A DNA stretch of 64,000 nucleotides from Siminovitchia sp047228825. Lineage in GTDB: Bacteria > Bacillota > Bacilli > Bacillales > Bacillaceae_C. Position 1 is the stretch's first letter. Every line of letters begins with the position of its first letter. Of the stretch, positions 47,424 to 55,349 are shown one piece after another. Where the stretch lies: positions 124,001-188,000 of the forward strand of contig NZ_JBFEGN010000002.1 in assembly GCF_047228825.1 (NCBI RefSeq). The letters run 5' to 3'. Under the pieces are notes generated by a model. It was given only the letters and a program-made list of their open reading frames with translations. It was not told where the DNA came from and did no database searches. The translations under genes were made by a program, and so were the position numbers.

Positions 47424-48632
47424 GTGAGAGCTATTCAAATTCTTAGATCGGAAATTCATATTATCAACAAAAAACACAGGTTATTCAACTACTGTGATGA
47501 AGTGTGTCTTCACTCAAAGAATTTATACAACCATGCTAACTATCTTATGCGAAAATTATTTATAAGTGAAGGCAGAGCACTTAGTGCGTTTGATTTAAAC
47601 AAAATCCTAAAGGATGAAGAAGTTTTTAAGGCATTACCAGCAAAAACATCGCAGCAAATTATTATAGCACTTGGGCGCAATTGGAAATCATTCTTTATTT
47701 CTATAAAAGACTGGTCTAAAAATAAGAGTAAATATACTGGAAAGCCGAGACTGCCTAGGTATAAAAAGAAAGATGGACGGAATATTGTGTTCTATGACTA
47801 CCAACAAGGAACTTTAAAAGATGGGAAATATAAGTTTCCTAAAACAGATTACTTTATAGAAACAAGTGTTACAAAAGATATGTTTAGACAAGTTCAAATC
47901 ATTCCTTATGGATCATGTTATAAAATTGCTGTGGTGTATAGAAAAGAATTAGAAATAAAGAAAAATATAAACAGCAGTTATCTTTCGATTGATTTAGGAA
48001 TAGACAATCTTGCTACGTTGACTAATAACATAGGAAAGCAATCTATTGTTATAAACGGCAGGATATTAAAATCCATTAATCAATACTATAACAAGAAATT
48101 GGCAAAATTGAGATCATATGTAGGTAGAAGAACCAGCAATAGAATAAAGAAGTTAAACATAAAACGGAACAATATTGTTGAGACTCAATTTCATAAGATT
48201 AGCAGACATATTATCAATTATTGCCTGAAGAATGATATTGACAACATTGCAATTGGAAGGAATAAAGATTGGCAAAGAAACAGCAAAATGAGCAGAAAGA
48301 CCAATCAAAAATTTGTCCAAATACCATTCGAAAAACTGATAGATCAATTGAAATACAAGGGAGAAGAATGTGGCATTAAAGTGATAGTCATTGAGGAGCA
48401 ATATACAAGCGCAGCAAGCTTTATAGATAATGATTTTCTCCCATTTAAATTTGGTAATTATGAATTCAGTGGAAGGCGAGTTAAAAGAGGATTATATAAA
48501 AGTAAAAACGGAACATTGATCAACGCTGATGTAAATGGAAGTTACAACATTCTCAGAAAATGTAATCCTGAATTTTCGTATGACAGGATAGAGGGTGTAT
48601 CATTGCACCCAGTTAGGATAAATATTGCCTAG
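47424..48632 (+). CDS. tnpB: Stand-alone TnpB-like RNA-guided nuclease 2
   Basis: About 400 residues, closely related to the copy at 36539. RuvC Asp in LSIDLGIDNLATL, Glu in IVIEEQYTSAASF, Asp in LINADVNGSYNILR; the zinc-finger cysteines are again absent. GAGGAGGTGA is followed after 5 bases by ATT at 47433 (MQILRSEIHIINK would result); GTG at 47424 lies in the SD. No TnpA. Follows methyltransferase 2 by 31 bases. The two copies are diverged throughout but share their 3' flank to about 48653. Confidence 0.85.
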   Translation: MRAIQILRSEIHIINKKHRLFNYCDEVCLHSKNLYNHANYLMRKLFISEGRALSAFDLNKILKDEEVFKALPAKTSQQIIIALGRNWKSFFISIKDWSKNKSKYTGKPRLPRYKKKDGRNIVFYDYQQGTLKDGKYKFPKTDYFIETSVTKDMFRQVQIIPYGSCYKIAVVYRKELEIKKNINSSYLSIDLGIDNLATLTNNIGKQSIVINGRILKSINQYYNKKLAKLRSYVGRRTSNRIKKLNIKRNNIVETQFHKISRHIINYCLKNDIDNIAIGRNKDWQRNSKMSRKTNQKFVQIPFEKLIDQLKYKGEECGIKVIVIEEQYTSAASFIDNDFLPFKFGNYEFSGRRVKRGLYKSKNGTLINADVNGSYNILRKCNPEFSYDRIEGVSLHPVRINIA

Positions 48633-48654
48633 TAAAGATTTTAAATCACAATGC
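48569..48654 (+). ncRNA. Putative guide-RNA 3' scaffold of Tn­pB 2
   Basis: Matches 37690-37774, including TAGTAAAGATTTTAAATCAC after the stop, and diverges at about 48653. The guide would begin there (CAAGATAAG...). Confidence 0.5.
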
Positions 48655-48723
48655 AAGATAAGTTTTATCGCAATACCGAAATTAAAAAACGAAAAGAATA
48701 TATGAAATAAAGGAGGTGACTCC

Positions 48724-48981
48724 ATGAATTCAATTCCTGGAGTTTATAGATACGAGTCATCTAGAAATAGAGAAACTGGAGAACCAACAGAAAGAGAGTA
48801 TAGACGAAAGGGACACTTACTAACTATCGCTTTACTAAAAATTGATTATTGTATGCTTATTGAATATGTAGATGGTAGTGGTGTATTAAGAACAAGTGCT
48901 GTTGAAAGTATTGATGAGACTGATGATCTTTTAATTGTTACTACACTGAATACTATTTATACATTTGAAAGAGTTGGATAA
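48724..48981 (+). CDS. Hypothetical protein (85 aa)
   Basis: ATG behind AAAGGAGGTGAC. Beta-rich small domain (LLTIALLKIDYCMLIEYVDG), possibly an SH3-like barrel. Not recognised. Confidence 0.65.
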   Translation: MNSIPGVYRYESSRNRETGEPTEREYRRKGHLLTIALLKIDYCMLIEYVDGSGVLRTSAVESIDETDDLLIVTTLNTIYTFERVG

Positions 48982-48993
48982 AGGAGAGATATC

Positions 48994-49308
48994 ATGAAAG
49001 AGAAAGACTACATCAATCTAATAAATATTATTCTAATGCTCGTGTTGGCCTTTGTAGCGACACCATTTACAATTATGTTTGTTTGGAATGTACTGGTTAC
49101 ATATCTAGTTCCAGTTGAATCTATTGGATATGGTGGTGCGTTTGCAGTGATTTTTGTGAGAGCTTTGTTTATGAAAACGGGGAATATGAAAGAGGCTATG
49201 AATAAAACTCCTAAAGAATCACTTATGGATACCATAACAAGTTTTGTGAAATTAGGAACTTTGGCTTTGGCAACATTGATTGTCGGATACTTTATTGGTG
49301 CATTATAA
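48994..49308 (+). CDS. Membrane protein (104 aa), three hydrophobic helices
   Basis: ATG behind AAAGGAGAG. Hydrophobic stretches at about 9-32 (IILMLVLAFVATPFTIMFVW), 38-55 and 84-103 (LGTLALATLIVGYFIGAL). Small integral membrane protein, not recognised. Confidence 0.65.
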   Translation: MKEKDYINLINIILMLVLAFVATPFTIMFVWNVLVTYLVPVESIGYGGAFAVIFVRALFMKTGNMKEAMNKTPKESLMDTITSFVKLGTLALATLIVGYFIGAL

Positions 49309-49330
49309 AAATCAACAAGGATGTGATCAC

Positions 49331-49915
49331 ATGAAAGGCAATTTCTTTGAAGGATTTAAAGAGTATTTGTTGAGTCGTCACAAAGATAATATAAAAACAT
49401 TTATACCCTATTATGAGACCTTAAAGCAAATAGAAGTTTCATTGAAAGAGTTGATTGATGACACTGAAAAGTATCATTGGGATATTGATTATGACGCAGA
49501 TAAAACTGGTGGGTACACTAACGGAATTTTTACAGTCAACTTATATAATGAAGACCCCTCTAATGATTACGGATGGCAATCAATACTTGATCATGAATAT
49601 AAGATTGATTTACTTACGGATGAAAGATATTGGGGATATTGCGTTTGTACTCCTGAAATGAAAGGTTATGATCCTGTACATAGATGCTGTGGCGATGGAT
49701 GTGATTGGATTGCTCCAAGTATTTATGTGACTAAAATAAGAAAGGTTGCCTCTCATTCATTTGATGGAGTTGAGCGTGATATGTGGAAACTAGAAAGAGA
49801 ATGGATTAAAGAGGGCATAGATCATGACGAAGAATTAAAGAAAAGAAGATTGCAAGAAATTGAAGAAGAACTTGAGCGCTTGAAAAATGAGAAATTAAGA
49901 CTTTTAAATACTTAA
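49331..49915 (+). CDS. Hypothetical protein with a cysteine-rich centre (194 aa)
   Basis: ATG at 49331 with weak SD AAGGATGTG. Helical start, acidic middle, then YCVCTPEMKG and HRCCGDGCDW, likely a metal site, and a C-terminal coiled coil (LQEIEEELERLKNEKLRLL). Not recognised. Confidence 0.65.
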   Translation: MKGNFFEGFKEYLLSRHKDNIKTFIPYYETLKQIEVSLKELIDDTEKYHWDIDYDADKTGGYTNGIFTVNLYNEDPSNDYGWQSILDHEYKIDLLTDERYWGYCVCTPEMKGYDPVHRCCGDGCDWIAPSIYVTKIRKVASHSFDGVERDMWKLEREWIKEGIDHDEELKKRRLQEIEEELERLKNEKLRLLNT

Positions 49916-50011
49916 ATAAAATCACCGTTTTATCGTAAAAACGGCTTTGAAAAACAGAGTAAACAAGAGTAAAACAGAGAAAACGAGAGATTGATTTTAG
50001 GAGTGATGAAG

Positions 50012-50152
50012 TTGTATAAAGATAACGTTAAATGTTGTAATTGCAACTTTGATGGACTGGTAAGTGTTGGAGAAGAAAAGTGTCCTGAATGCAAATCCGT
50101 TGGAGTATTGGCATGGAAAGAGGGGCAAGATCAAGAGGTGTTAGATTGCTAA
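50012..50152 (+). CDS. Small zinc-ribbon protein (46 aa)
   Basis: TTG at 50012, 8 bases after TTAGGAG. CCNCNFDGL and KCPECKSVG form a two-knuckle zinc ribbon. Its stop overlaps the start of the next methylase (TTGCTAA), indicating coupling. Confidence 0.65.
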   Translation: MYKDNVKCCNCNFDGLVSVGEEKCPECKSVGVLAWKEGQDQEVLDC

Positions 50153-50925
50153 CAAACAAGATATACAATGTAGACTGCATAGAGGGCATGAAGGAACTGT
50201 ATGAAGAGCATGGTGAGTGTATTGATTTATGTGTAACCGATCCTCCATACGGTATTGACTATCAGAGTAATGGAAGTTTAAAAAAGAAAAGTAAATTAGT
50301 AAATGATGATATACCTAATTATAAGACATTCGGAGGACTAGTTTATAAGCTGCTAAAGCCTAATTCACACGCCTACTTCTTTACACGGTTTGATGTATAT
50401 CCTGAGCACCATAAACAGCTTACAGAAGTTGGTTTTAATATTAAAAATTTGATTGTGGCAGAGAAAATGCAAGCAGGAGGACTAGGTGATCTAAAGGGTT
50501 CGTTTGCTAACAATATAGAAATGGTAATTTTCGCACATAAGGGAAGACGAATTTTTAATAAAACTAAATTAATTAAAAATGAAAAACCTGCTGGTAAAAG
50601 ACTAAATAGATATGCCAATCCAACAAATGAATACAAAACTAGGTTTCCAGTATTGTGGAAGGTTTCAGATGGATATCCGCCAGCAGTTTTAAATAGCTCA
50701 CAAAATAAAGGAAACCCACATCCAACCCCAAAAAACCCTAAGTTCTTAGAATGGCTACTACAGCTTTCTAGTGATGTAGGGGATGTAGTTATTGATCCTT
50801 TTATTGGTGGAGGTAGTTTGGCAGAAGCATGTGTCAATACAGGACGAAACTACATAGGGTATGAGCTAGATGAAAGCTTCTACAATTATGCTAATGAGCG
50901 TATTAGCAACTTATTAGTAAATTAA
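50146..50925 (+). CDS. DNA N6-adenine/N4-cytosine methyltransferase
   Basis: 259 residues, TTG behind AAGAGGTG. Catalytic VTDPPYGIDY (DPPY), target region rich in basic residues (LIKNEKPAGKRLNRYANP), and the SAM-binding VIDPFIGGGSLAEAC at the end (DPFxGxG). The order with DPPY first is the beta class. No restriction partner. Confidence 0.85.
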   Translation: MLTNKIYNVDCIEGMKELYEEHGECIDLCVTDPPYGIDYQSNGSLKKKSKLVNDDIPNYKTFGGLVYKLLKPNSHAYFFTRFDVYPEHHKQLTEVGFNIKNLIVAEKMQAGGLGDLKGSFANNIEMVIFAHKGRRIFNKTKLIKNEKPAGKRLNRYANPTNEYKTRFPVLWKVSDGYPPAVLNSSQNKGNPHPTPKNPKFLEWLLQLSSDVGDVVIDPFIGGGSLAEACVNTGRNYIGYELDESFYNYANERISNLLVN

Positions 50926-50991
50926 ATACATATTAATAAATTTTAGATTTTATCGCAACAAAAGTAAAATAAAACAATATGAGGTGATTAA

Positions 50992-51819
50992 TTGCCAGCG
51001 TTACAACCAGCAATTAAATGGAGTGGAAGTAAGAGAAGTCAAGCCAAAAACATTGTGTCTCTCATGCCAAAGAAAATTGATACATATTATGAGCCATTCG
51101 TAGGTGGAGCTAGTGTATTGTTCCGCCTACTACATAGTGATATTAAGGTAAATAAATACATATGCAGCGACATTAATGGTGATCTAATTGCGTTGTGGAA
51201 TGAGATTAAAAGCAACCCAGATAGTTTGCTAGAGACTTATGAGAGACTATGGAATGAACTTAATGCAGATGATGATGTTGAAAGAAGAAAAGAGTATTTT
51301 TACACAATTAGAGCAAGATTTAACAAAGAAAAGAATCCTCACGACTTTCTGTTCTTGTCTAGAACCTGCACAAATGGATTGATCAGATATAACTCTAAAG
51401 GAGAATTTAATACTTCATTACACTTTAGCAGAAAAGGAATTGTACCTAACACATTAAAGAAAATCATCTTTGACTGGTCTACTAAGTTAAATGAGAATAA
51501 CGTGCAATTTATTCAACAAAGCTATGAAGAGATTGAATCTAAAGAAGGTGATTTTATTTATCTCGACCCTCCATATGCAAACACAAAAGGAATGTATTAT
51601 GGTCAGTTGGATTATGATAATTTTTTTGAGTGGCTAGGAAAACAAAACGCTGATTATTTATTAAGCTTTGACGGCAAAAGAGACGAGATTGATAATACAT
51701 ACGAAGTACCAAAGGAACTATACAGCAAGCACATATACTTGCATAGTGGAAGAAGTAGCTTTAAAGATTTAAAGAATCAAGTAGTACAACAGGTTCAAGA
51801 AAGCTTATATATAAAATAA
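50992..51819 (+). CDS. Dam-like adenine methyltransferase (D12 class)
   Basis: 275 residues, TTG behind GAGGTGA. AIKWSGSKRSQ and YYEPFVGGASVLFRLL (SAM site) come first, with FIYLDPPYANTKGMYY (DPPY) at about 180: alpha-class order of Dam/D12 enzymes. Probably recognises a short site such as GATC, but specificity cannot be read by eye. Confidence 0.85.
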   Translation: MPALQPAIKWSGSKRSQAKNIVSLMPKKIDTYYEPFVGGASVLFRLLHSDIKVNKYICSDINGDLIALWNEIKSNPDSLLETYERLWNELNADDDVERRKEYFYTIRARFNKEKNPHDFLFLSRTCTNGLIRYNSKGEFNTSLHFSRKGIVPNTLKKIIFDWSTKLNENNVQFIQQSYEEIESKEGDFIYLDPPYANTKGMYYGQLDYDNFFEWLGKQNADYLLSFDGKRDEIDNTYEVPKELYSKHIYLHSGRSSFKDLKNQVVQQVQESLYIK

Positions 51820-51838
51820 ATTAATACGAGGTGACATA

Positions 51839-52567
51839 TTGGTTAAGTTAAATCAAATTTATAATGAAGATTGTTTAGAGACTATGAAGAGGCTGCCTAC
51901 AGGAAGCGTGGATCTGATACTTGCTGACCCTCCGTATTTTGGAATTGTAAAAGATAGTTGGGATAACCAATGGAGTACAGAAATTCATTATCTAGAATGG
52001 TTTGAAGAGAGAATCAAAGAATTTAAAAGAATTTTAAAACCAGATGGTTCAATCTATTGTTGGGGGTGTTTTGGAGAAAATAATTTAGTTTTTGCAAAAT
52101 TAGCACTGATATTTGATAAATATTTTGAATTTAAAAACTGGATAAATTGGAGAAGAGAGTATGGTTTTAGAGGAAAAACAAACTTCTCATATAAAAAAGA
52201 AGAACTGCTGTATTTTGTCAATGATAGAAAAAACTATAAATTTAACCATGAAGACATCAGAGAGCAAGCAACCAGACAAGGGGCAAAAGAAGGAGACACT
52301 AGAATTCCTTCAAATATATGGGAGTTTAAATGGAATAATATGAGCAAAGAAAGAATAAAGGGGTTTCCGTCACAAAAACCATTAGCAAGCTCTAATAGAA
52401 TAATTAGAGCGAGTAGTGACATAAACGATTTAGTTTATGTGCCTTTTGCTGGCTCTGGAACTGATATAGTTTCATGCATAACTAATAACAGGAATTATAT
52501 TGCTAGTGAATTAAGCACTGAGTACATAAGAGAAATAATAGAACCTAGAATAAAAGAATTGGTCTAA
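51839..52567 (+). CDS. DNA N4/N6 methyltransferase
   Basis: 242 residues, TTG behind GAGGTGACATA. DLILADPPYFGIVKDSW near the start (beta class), RILKPDGSIYCWG in the middle, PSQKPLASSNRIIR and VYVPFAGSGTDIV (SAM site) at the end. Third methylase of a row of three. Confidence 0.85.
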   Translation: MVKLNQIYNEDCLETMKRLPTGSVDLILADPPYFGIVKDSWDNQWSTEIHYLEWFEERIKEFKRILKPDGSIYCWGCFGENNLVFAKLALIFDKYFEFKNWINWRREYGFRGKTNFSYKKEELLYFVNDRKNYKFNHEDIREQATRQGAKEGDTRIPSNIWEFKWNNMSKERIKGFPSQKPLASSNRIIRASSDINDLVYVPFAGSGTDIVSCITNNRNYIASELSTEYIREIIEPRIKELV

Positions 52568-52614
52568 ATACAATAAATTTTCAGTTTTAATGAGAAGGGG
52601 AGATGGTGTTTTAA

Positions 52615-52836
52615 ATGTTTACTATATGTATTAAGAGTGGCACATGTGGCTATTTCGATCATGATGGTTGTGATATGGAAGTCGCAGAAATCAATAGCAG
52701 CAACATACCAAGAAAAGATGACGTTCTAGTAATTTATGAAAACGGCAAAAGTAAGAGATTGTTAGTTACAGAGGTTGAGTACACTTACACAGAGAGAAAA
52801 AATGAATGGATAACAGTATATGTAATTTATATTTAA
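52615..52836 (+). CDS. Hypothetical protein (73 aa)
   Basis: ATG behind GGGGAGATGG. Beta-rich; GTCGYFDHDGCDMEVAEI could hold a metal. Not recognised. Confidence 0.65.
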   Translation: MFTICIKSGTCGYFDHDGCDMEVAEINSSNIPRKDDVLVIYENGKSKRLLVTEVEYTYTERKNEWITVYVIYI

Positions 52837-52868
52837 AATAAAAGCTGAATTTTATTGAGGTGAGTACA

Positions 52869-53057
52869 GTGAAATATATTGATATACGATTAACTAAATC
52901 AAAAGCAAAAGAAATTATTGACATGTTTGAAGATTGGGATAGCGAGTTTGCGGTGGACGATCCTGATTACAAACAAGGCTACATAAACTCTACAAAAGAT
53001 TTTCTATCAATATTGCAGCTGTCTAGATGGGAAATTGAGGCTATTGCTAACCAATAG
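52869..53057 (+). CDS. Hypothetical protein (62 aa)
   Basis: GTG at 52869 lies 5 bases after GAGGTGA; the GTG at 52860 is part of that SD. Acidic helical protein (AKEIIDMFEDWDSEFAVDD). Not recognised. Confidence 0.6.
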   Translation: MKYIDIRLTKSKAKEIIDMFEDWDSEFAVDDPDYKQGYINSTKDFLSILQLSRWEIEAIANQ

Positions 53058-53076
53058 AAATGACAGGAGGAATTAA

Positions 53077-53424
53077 ATGGAGACTACAATTTTAATATTT
53101 TTAGGGTTAATGTTTGCACACTTATTAGCAGATTATCCCTTGCAGGGAGATTTTCTAGCCAACATGAAAGGTAAGAATCATATTATCCTAGTTTCACACG
53201 CAGGGATTTGGACAGGTTGCATTGCAATTGCTGGAGTGTTATTAGGCTTAGATATTGGTTTGATTGATGTAATATTGCTTTTTGTTGTCCATACAATTGC
53301 TGACTATCTCAAAGCAACAAATAAACTTTGGTATAAGAAATTGGATGCTTTAAAAGGTGGATTGCTTTCAGATCAATTGATTCATGTGGGGCAGATTGTT
53401 GTGTTAATGACAATGACATATTGA
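53077..53424 (+). CDS. DUF3307-type membrane protein
   Basis: 115 residues with HLLADYPLQGDFLANMKGKN and HTIADYLKATNKLW, the HLxADYxLQ and second His-Asp pattern recalled for DUF3307, and four hydrophobic helices. ATG behind AGGAGG. Function unknown; often found in phages and plasmids. Confidence 0.8.
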   Translation: METTILIFLGLMFAHLLADYPLQGDFLANMKGKNHIILVSHAGIWTGCIAIAGVLLGLDIGLIDVILLFVVHTIADYLKATNKLWYKKLDALKGGLLSDQLIHVGQIVVLMTMTY

Positions 53425-53439
53425 TAAAGGAGAGATGAA

Positions 53440-53610
53440 ATGGAATCAACTTCAATTATGGAAGCAATAGATGTAATAGAAAGGATTCTCGAACAACCAA
53501 GCTTGCTAGATGAACATCGTATTTACCTAGAATCTTTGCTAAAGGTTTATAAGGCAACTGAGATTATGAACTATTCAATTAGTCGATTAAGTGGGAATGT
53601 AGAGCACTAA
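53440..53610 (+). CDS. Small helical protein (56 aa)
   Basis: ATG behind AAAGGAGAG. Helical, acidic (SIMEAIDVIERILEQPSLLD). Resembles the layout of the protein at 41882. Not recognised. Confidence 0.6.
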   Translation: MESTSIMEAIDVIERILEQPSLLDEHRIYLESLLKVYKATEIMNYSISRLSGNVEH

Positions 53611-53649
53611 ATAAATGTTTGATTTTATTGATATTGAGAGGTGAGAAGA

Positions 53650-54285
53650 ATAGATGTAAAAGAGTGCAATGAATGCGGAGAGGAAAAGACGCTAGAGGAA
53701 TTTTACTCTCAGAACAAAACAAATAAAAATGGAAATAGCTATACATACTATAACCCAAAATGCAAAGATTGCGTTAAAGAAAATGTTCAAATATGGAGAG
53801 ACACAAATCGAGAAAGGTTCAGAGAGTGGGATAACAATTATGCAAAAACCCCAAAGAGAAAAGAAACTTTGAGAAAAATTTCAATAAATCAAAAACTAAA
53901 AGGCAACGAGCGAAGATGGAGACAAAACAACAAAGATAAGTTAAAACTATATGCCCAAAGATACAATAGCAAGAAACACAATATTTCTGAAGAAGAATGG
54001 GATCGCTGTAAGAAATATTTTAACCATGAATGTGCTTATTGCGGGATGAGTGAAGAGGCCCATAGGTTAACTTATAAGCAGCAACTACACAAGGAGCATG
54101 TCATACACGATGGTAGAGAAGACATAAAAAATTGCGTGCCGAGCTGTAAAAGTTGCAACTCAAGCAAACGCACATCAACGCTAAACCAGTGGTACAACGT
54201 TGAGCATCCTAATTACTCGAGAGAAAGATATTTAAAAATTTATTACTGGATGAGGTATGACTGTAAGAACAGTAATGCGATATAA
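53650..54285 (+). CDS. HNH endonuclease with zinc finger, apparent ATA start
   Basis: About 211 residues. KECNECGEEKTLEEFYSQN and KCKDC zinc finger, basic linker, HNISEEEWDRCKKYF, NHECAYCG, LHKEHVIHDG, NCVPSCKSCNS. Same family as the genes at 12869 and 33948. GAGAGGTGA is followed after 5 bases by ATA at 53650; the GTG at 53641 is part of the SD. Intact nuclease residues. It lies after the methylase row. Confidence 0.8.
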   Translation: MDVKECNECGEEKTLEEFYSQNKTNKNGNSYTYYNPKCKDCVKENVQIWRDTNRERFREWDNNYAKTPKRKETLRKISINQKLKGNERRWRQNNKDKLKLYAQRYNSKKHNISEEEWDRCKKYFNHECAYCGMSEEAHRLTYKQQLHKEHVIHDGREDIKNCVPSCKSCNSSKRTSTLNQWYNVEHPNYSRERYLKIYYWMRYDCKNSNAI

Positions 54286-54333
54286 GTTCTGATTTATTAC
54301 ATATAAGACACAAAAAGCGAAGGAGTGAAGATT

Positions 54334-54564
54334 GTGGATTTGGATAATTTTATCAAAAACAGTATCAAAAATCCCAAACAAGTCGGAAGTAAGGTCTTTG
54401 TTTATAACGGCAACGGTGAATTAGTAGAAACCTATGATGCTGTTGAGTTAGGGAAAGCGTACTTTTCAATGAGTAACGATATTTTCTTCGATATTTACGG
54501 ATTCAACTTTGTTCCAAAAGGGATATGGTGGGAGCGTTCTAAAAGAGCCGCAGGGAAAATGTAA
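54334..54564 (+). CDS. Hypothetical protein (76 aa)
   Basis: GTG at 54334 fits GAAGGAG; GTG at 54325 overlaps it. Ends basic (GIWWERSKRAAGKM). Not recognised. Confidence 0.65.
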   Translation: MDLDNFIKNSIKNPKQVGSKVFVYNGNGELVETYDAVELGKAYFSMSNDIFFDIYGFNFVPKGIWWERSKRAAGKM

Positions 54565-54643
54565 TGGCACAGTACGAAAATTAAATGAAATAAAAGAAGA
54601 GTTTTAATGAGTTAAACTTAATAATTATAAGGAGGAACAAAAA

Positions 54644-54853
54644 ATGGGCAATAAAATTGATATAGATATTCTTAATGACAAAATTAACGACCTTCAAGGT
54701 CAAATCAACACTTTAACATCGGAGATGCAGAGTAAAGCTAGTAAAGATGACATCATTTCAGTTATTAATGTTAGTGAAGAAGGTGTTCGTATCAAAGGAG
54801 ATAAAATTAATATATCATCTGAAACCTTAATTGAAAAAGATGCTATTAAATAA
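54644..54853 (+). CDS. Small coiled-coil protein (69 aa)
   Basis: ATG behind AAGGAGG. Residues 5-40 form a heptad coiled coil (LNDKINDLQGQINTLTSEMQ), followed by beta-like SEEGVRIKGDKINISS. The tail style recalls virion-fibre linkers but is too short to assign. Confidence 0.65.
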   Translation: MGNKIDIDILNDKINDLQGQINTLTSEMQSKASKDDIISVINVSEEGVRIKGDKINISSETLIEKDAIK

Positions 54854-54867
54854 AATTATGTTTTTAT

Positions 54868-54955
54868 GGGTATGCAACTTTCAGGGTGGTAGAGTAAGAA
54901 GTTTATAAATAGATAGACAAGTAGTTTCTTTAACTTTCAGTGTGAAAATAAATTA
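54868..54955. repeat. Left double repeat bounding a methylase cassette
   Basis: Two copies of AACTTTCAGnGTG in the same direction: GGGTATGCAACTTTCAGGGT at 54868-54887 and TTTAACTTTCAGTGTGAAA at about 54928-54946. Their inverse copies lie at 56326-56425. Confidence 0.55.
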
Positions 54956-54989
54956 AAAATAAATTAAACAAATATGAGGAGAATCAAAT

Positions 54990-55163
54990 GTGAGAGATGA
55001 TTTGTTTGAAAAAATGACAATGTTGAAAGACGAAGAAAAAACAATGCTCCTATGTAGGCTTTTTGGTCTAATGGAAACTTACGAGTCAGATAGCAAAACA
55101 CTAACTCCAAGCGTATTCTTCGAGATGGTTGAAAGTAAATTATATAAAAGTTCGGGTGGGTGA
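54990..55163 (+). CDS. Small helical protein (57 aa) in the cassette
   Basis: GTG behind GAGGAG. Helical, Met-rich (KMTMLKDEEKTMLLCRLFGL). First gene between the doubled repeats. Not recognised. Confidence 0.55.
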   Translation: MRDDLFEKMTMLKDEEKTMLLCRLFGLMETYESDSKTLTPSVFFEMVESKLYKSSGG

Positions 55164-55166
55164 ATT

Positions 55167-55349
55167 ATGAATAAACGAATTAGAAAAAAGAAAGAAAAAC
55201 AGCTCTATAAAGGTGAGAATTTCTTCTGCGATAAATGTGATTGTTTCACAGAATGGTATAAGGAAGTAGATACAATGGAACTTTGTCCGAGTTGTTTTGC
55301 TGAATATGTTGGATTGGATACAGAAGAAGTTTGGAGGTGTATCGGATGA
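55167..55349 (+). CDS. Small zinc-ribbon protein (60 aa) in the cassette
   Basis: ATG behind GGGTGGGTG. Basic head (NKRIRKKKEKQLYKG) then FFCDKCDCFTEW and LCPSCFAEYV, a zinc ribbon. Overlaps the methylase start (GGATGA). Confidence 0.65.
   Translation: MNKRIRKKKEKQLYKGENFFCDKCDCFTEWYKEVDTMELCPSCFAEYVGLDTEEVWRCIG

Noticed and set aside
50373..50837. 154-codon minus-strand frame
   Set aside because: Shadow of the methyltransferase at 50146; no SD and no recognisable motif.
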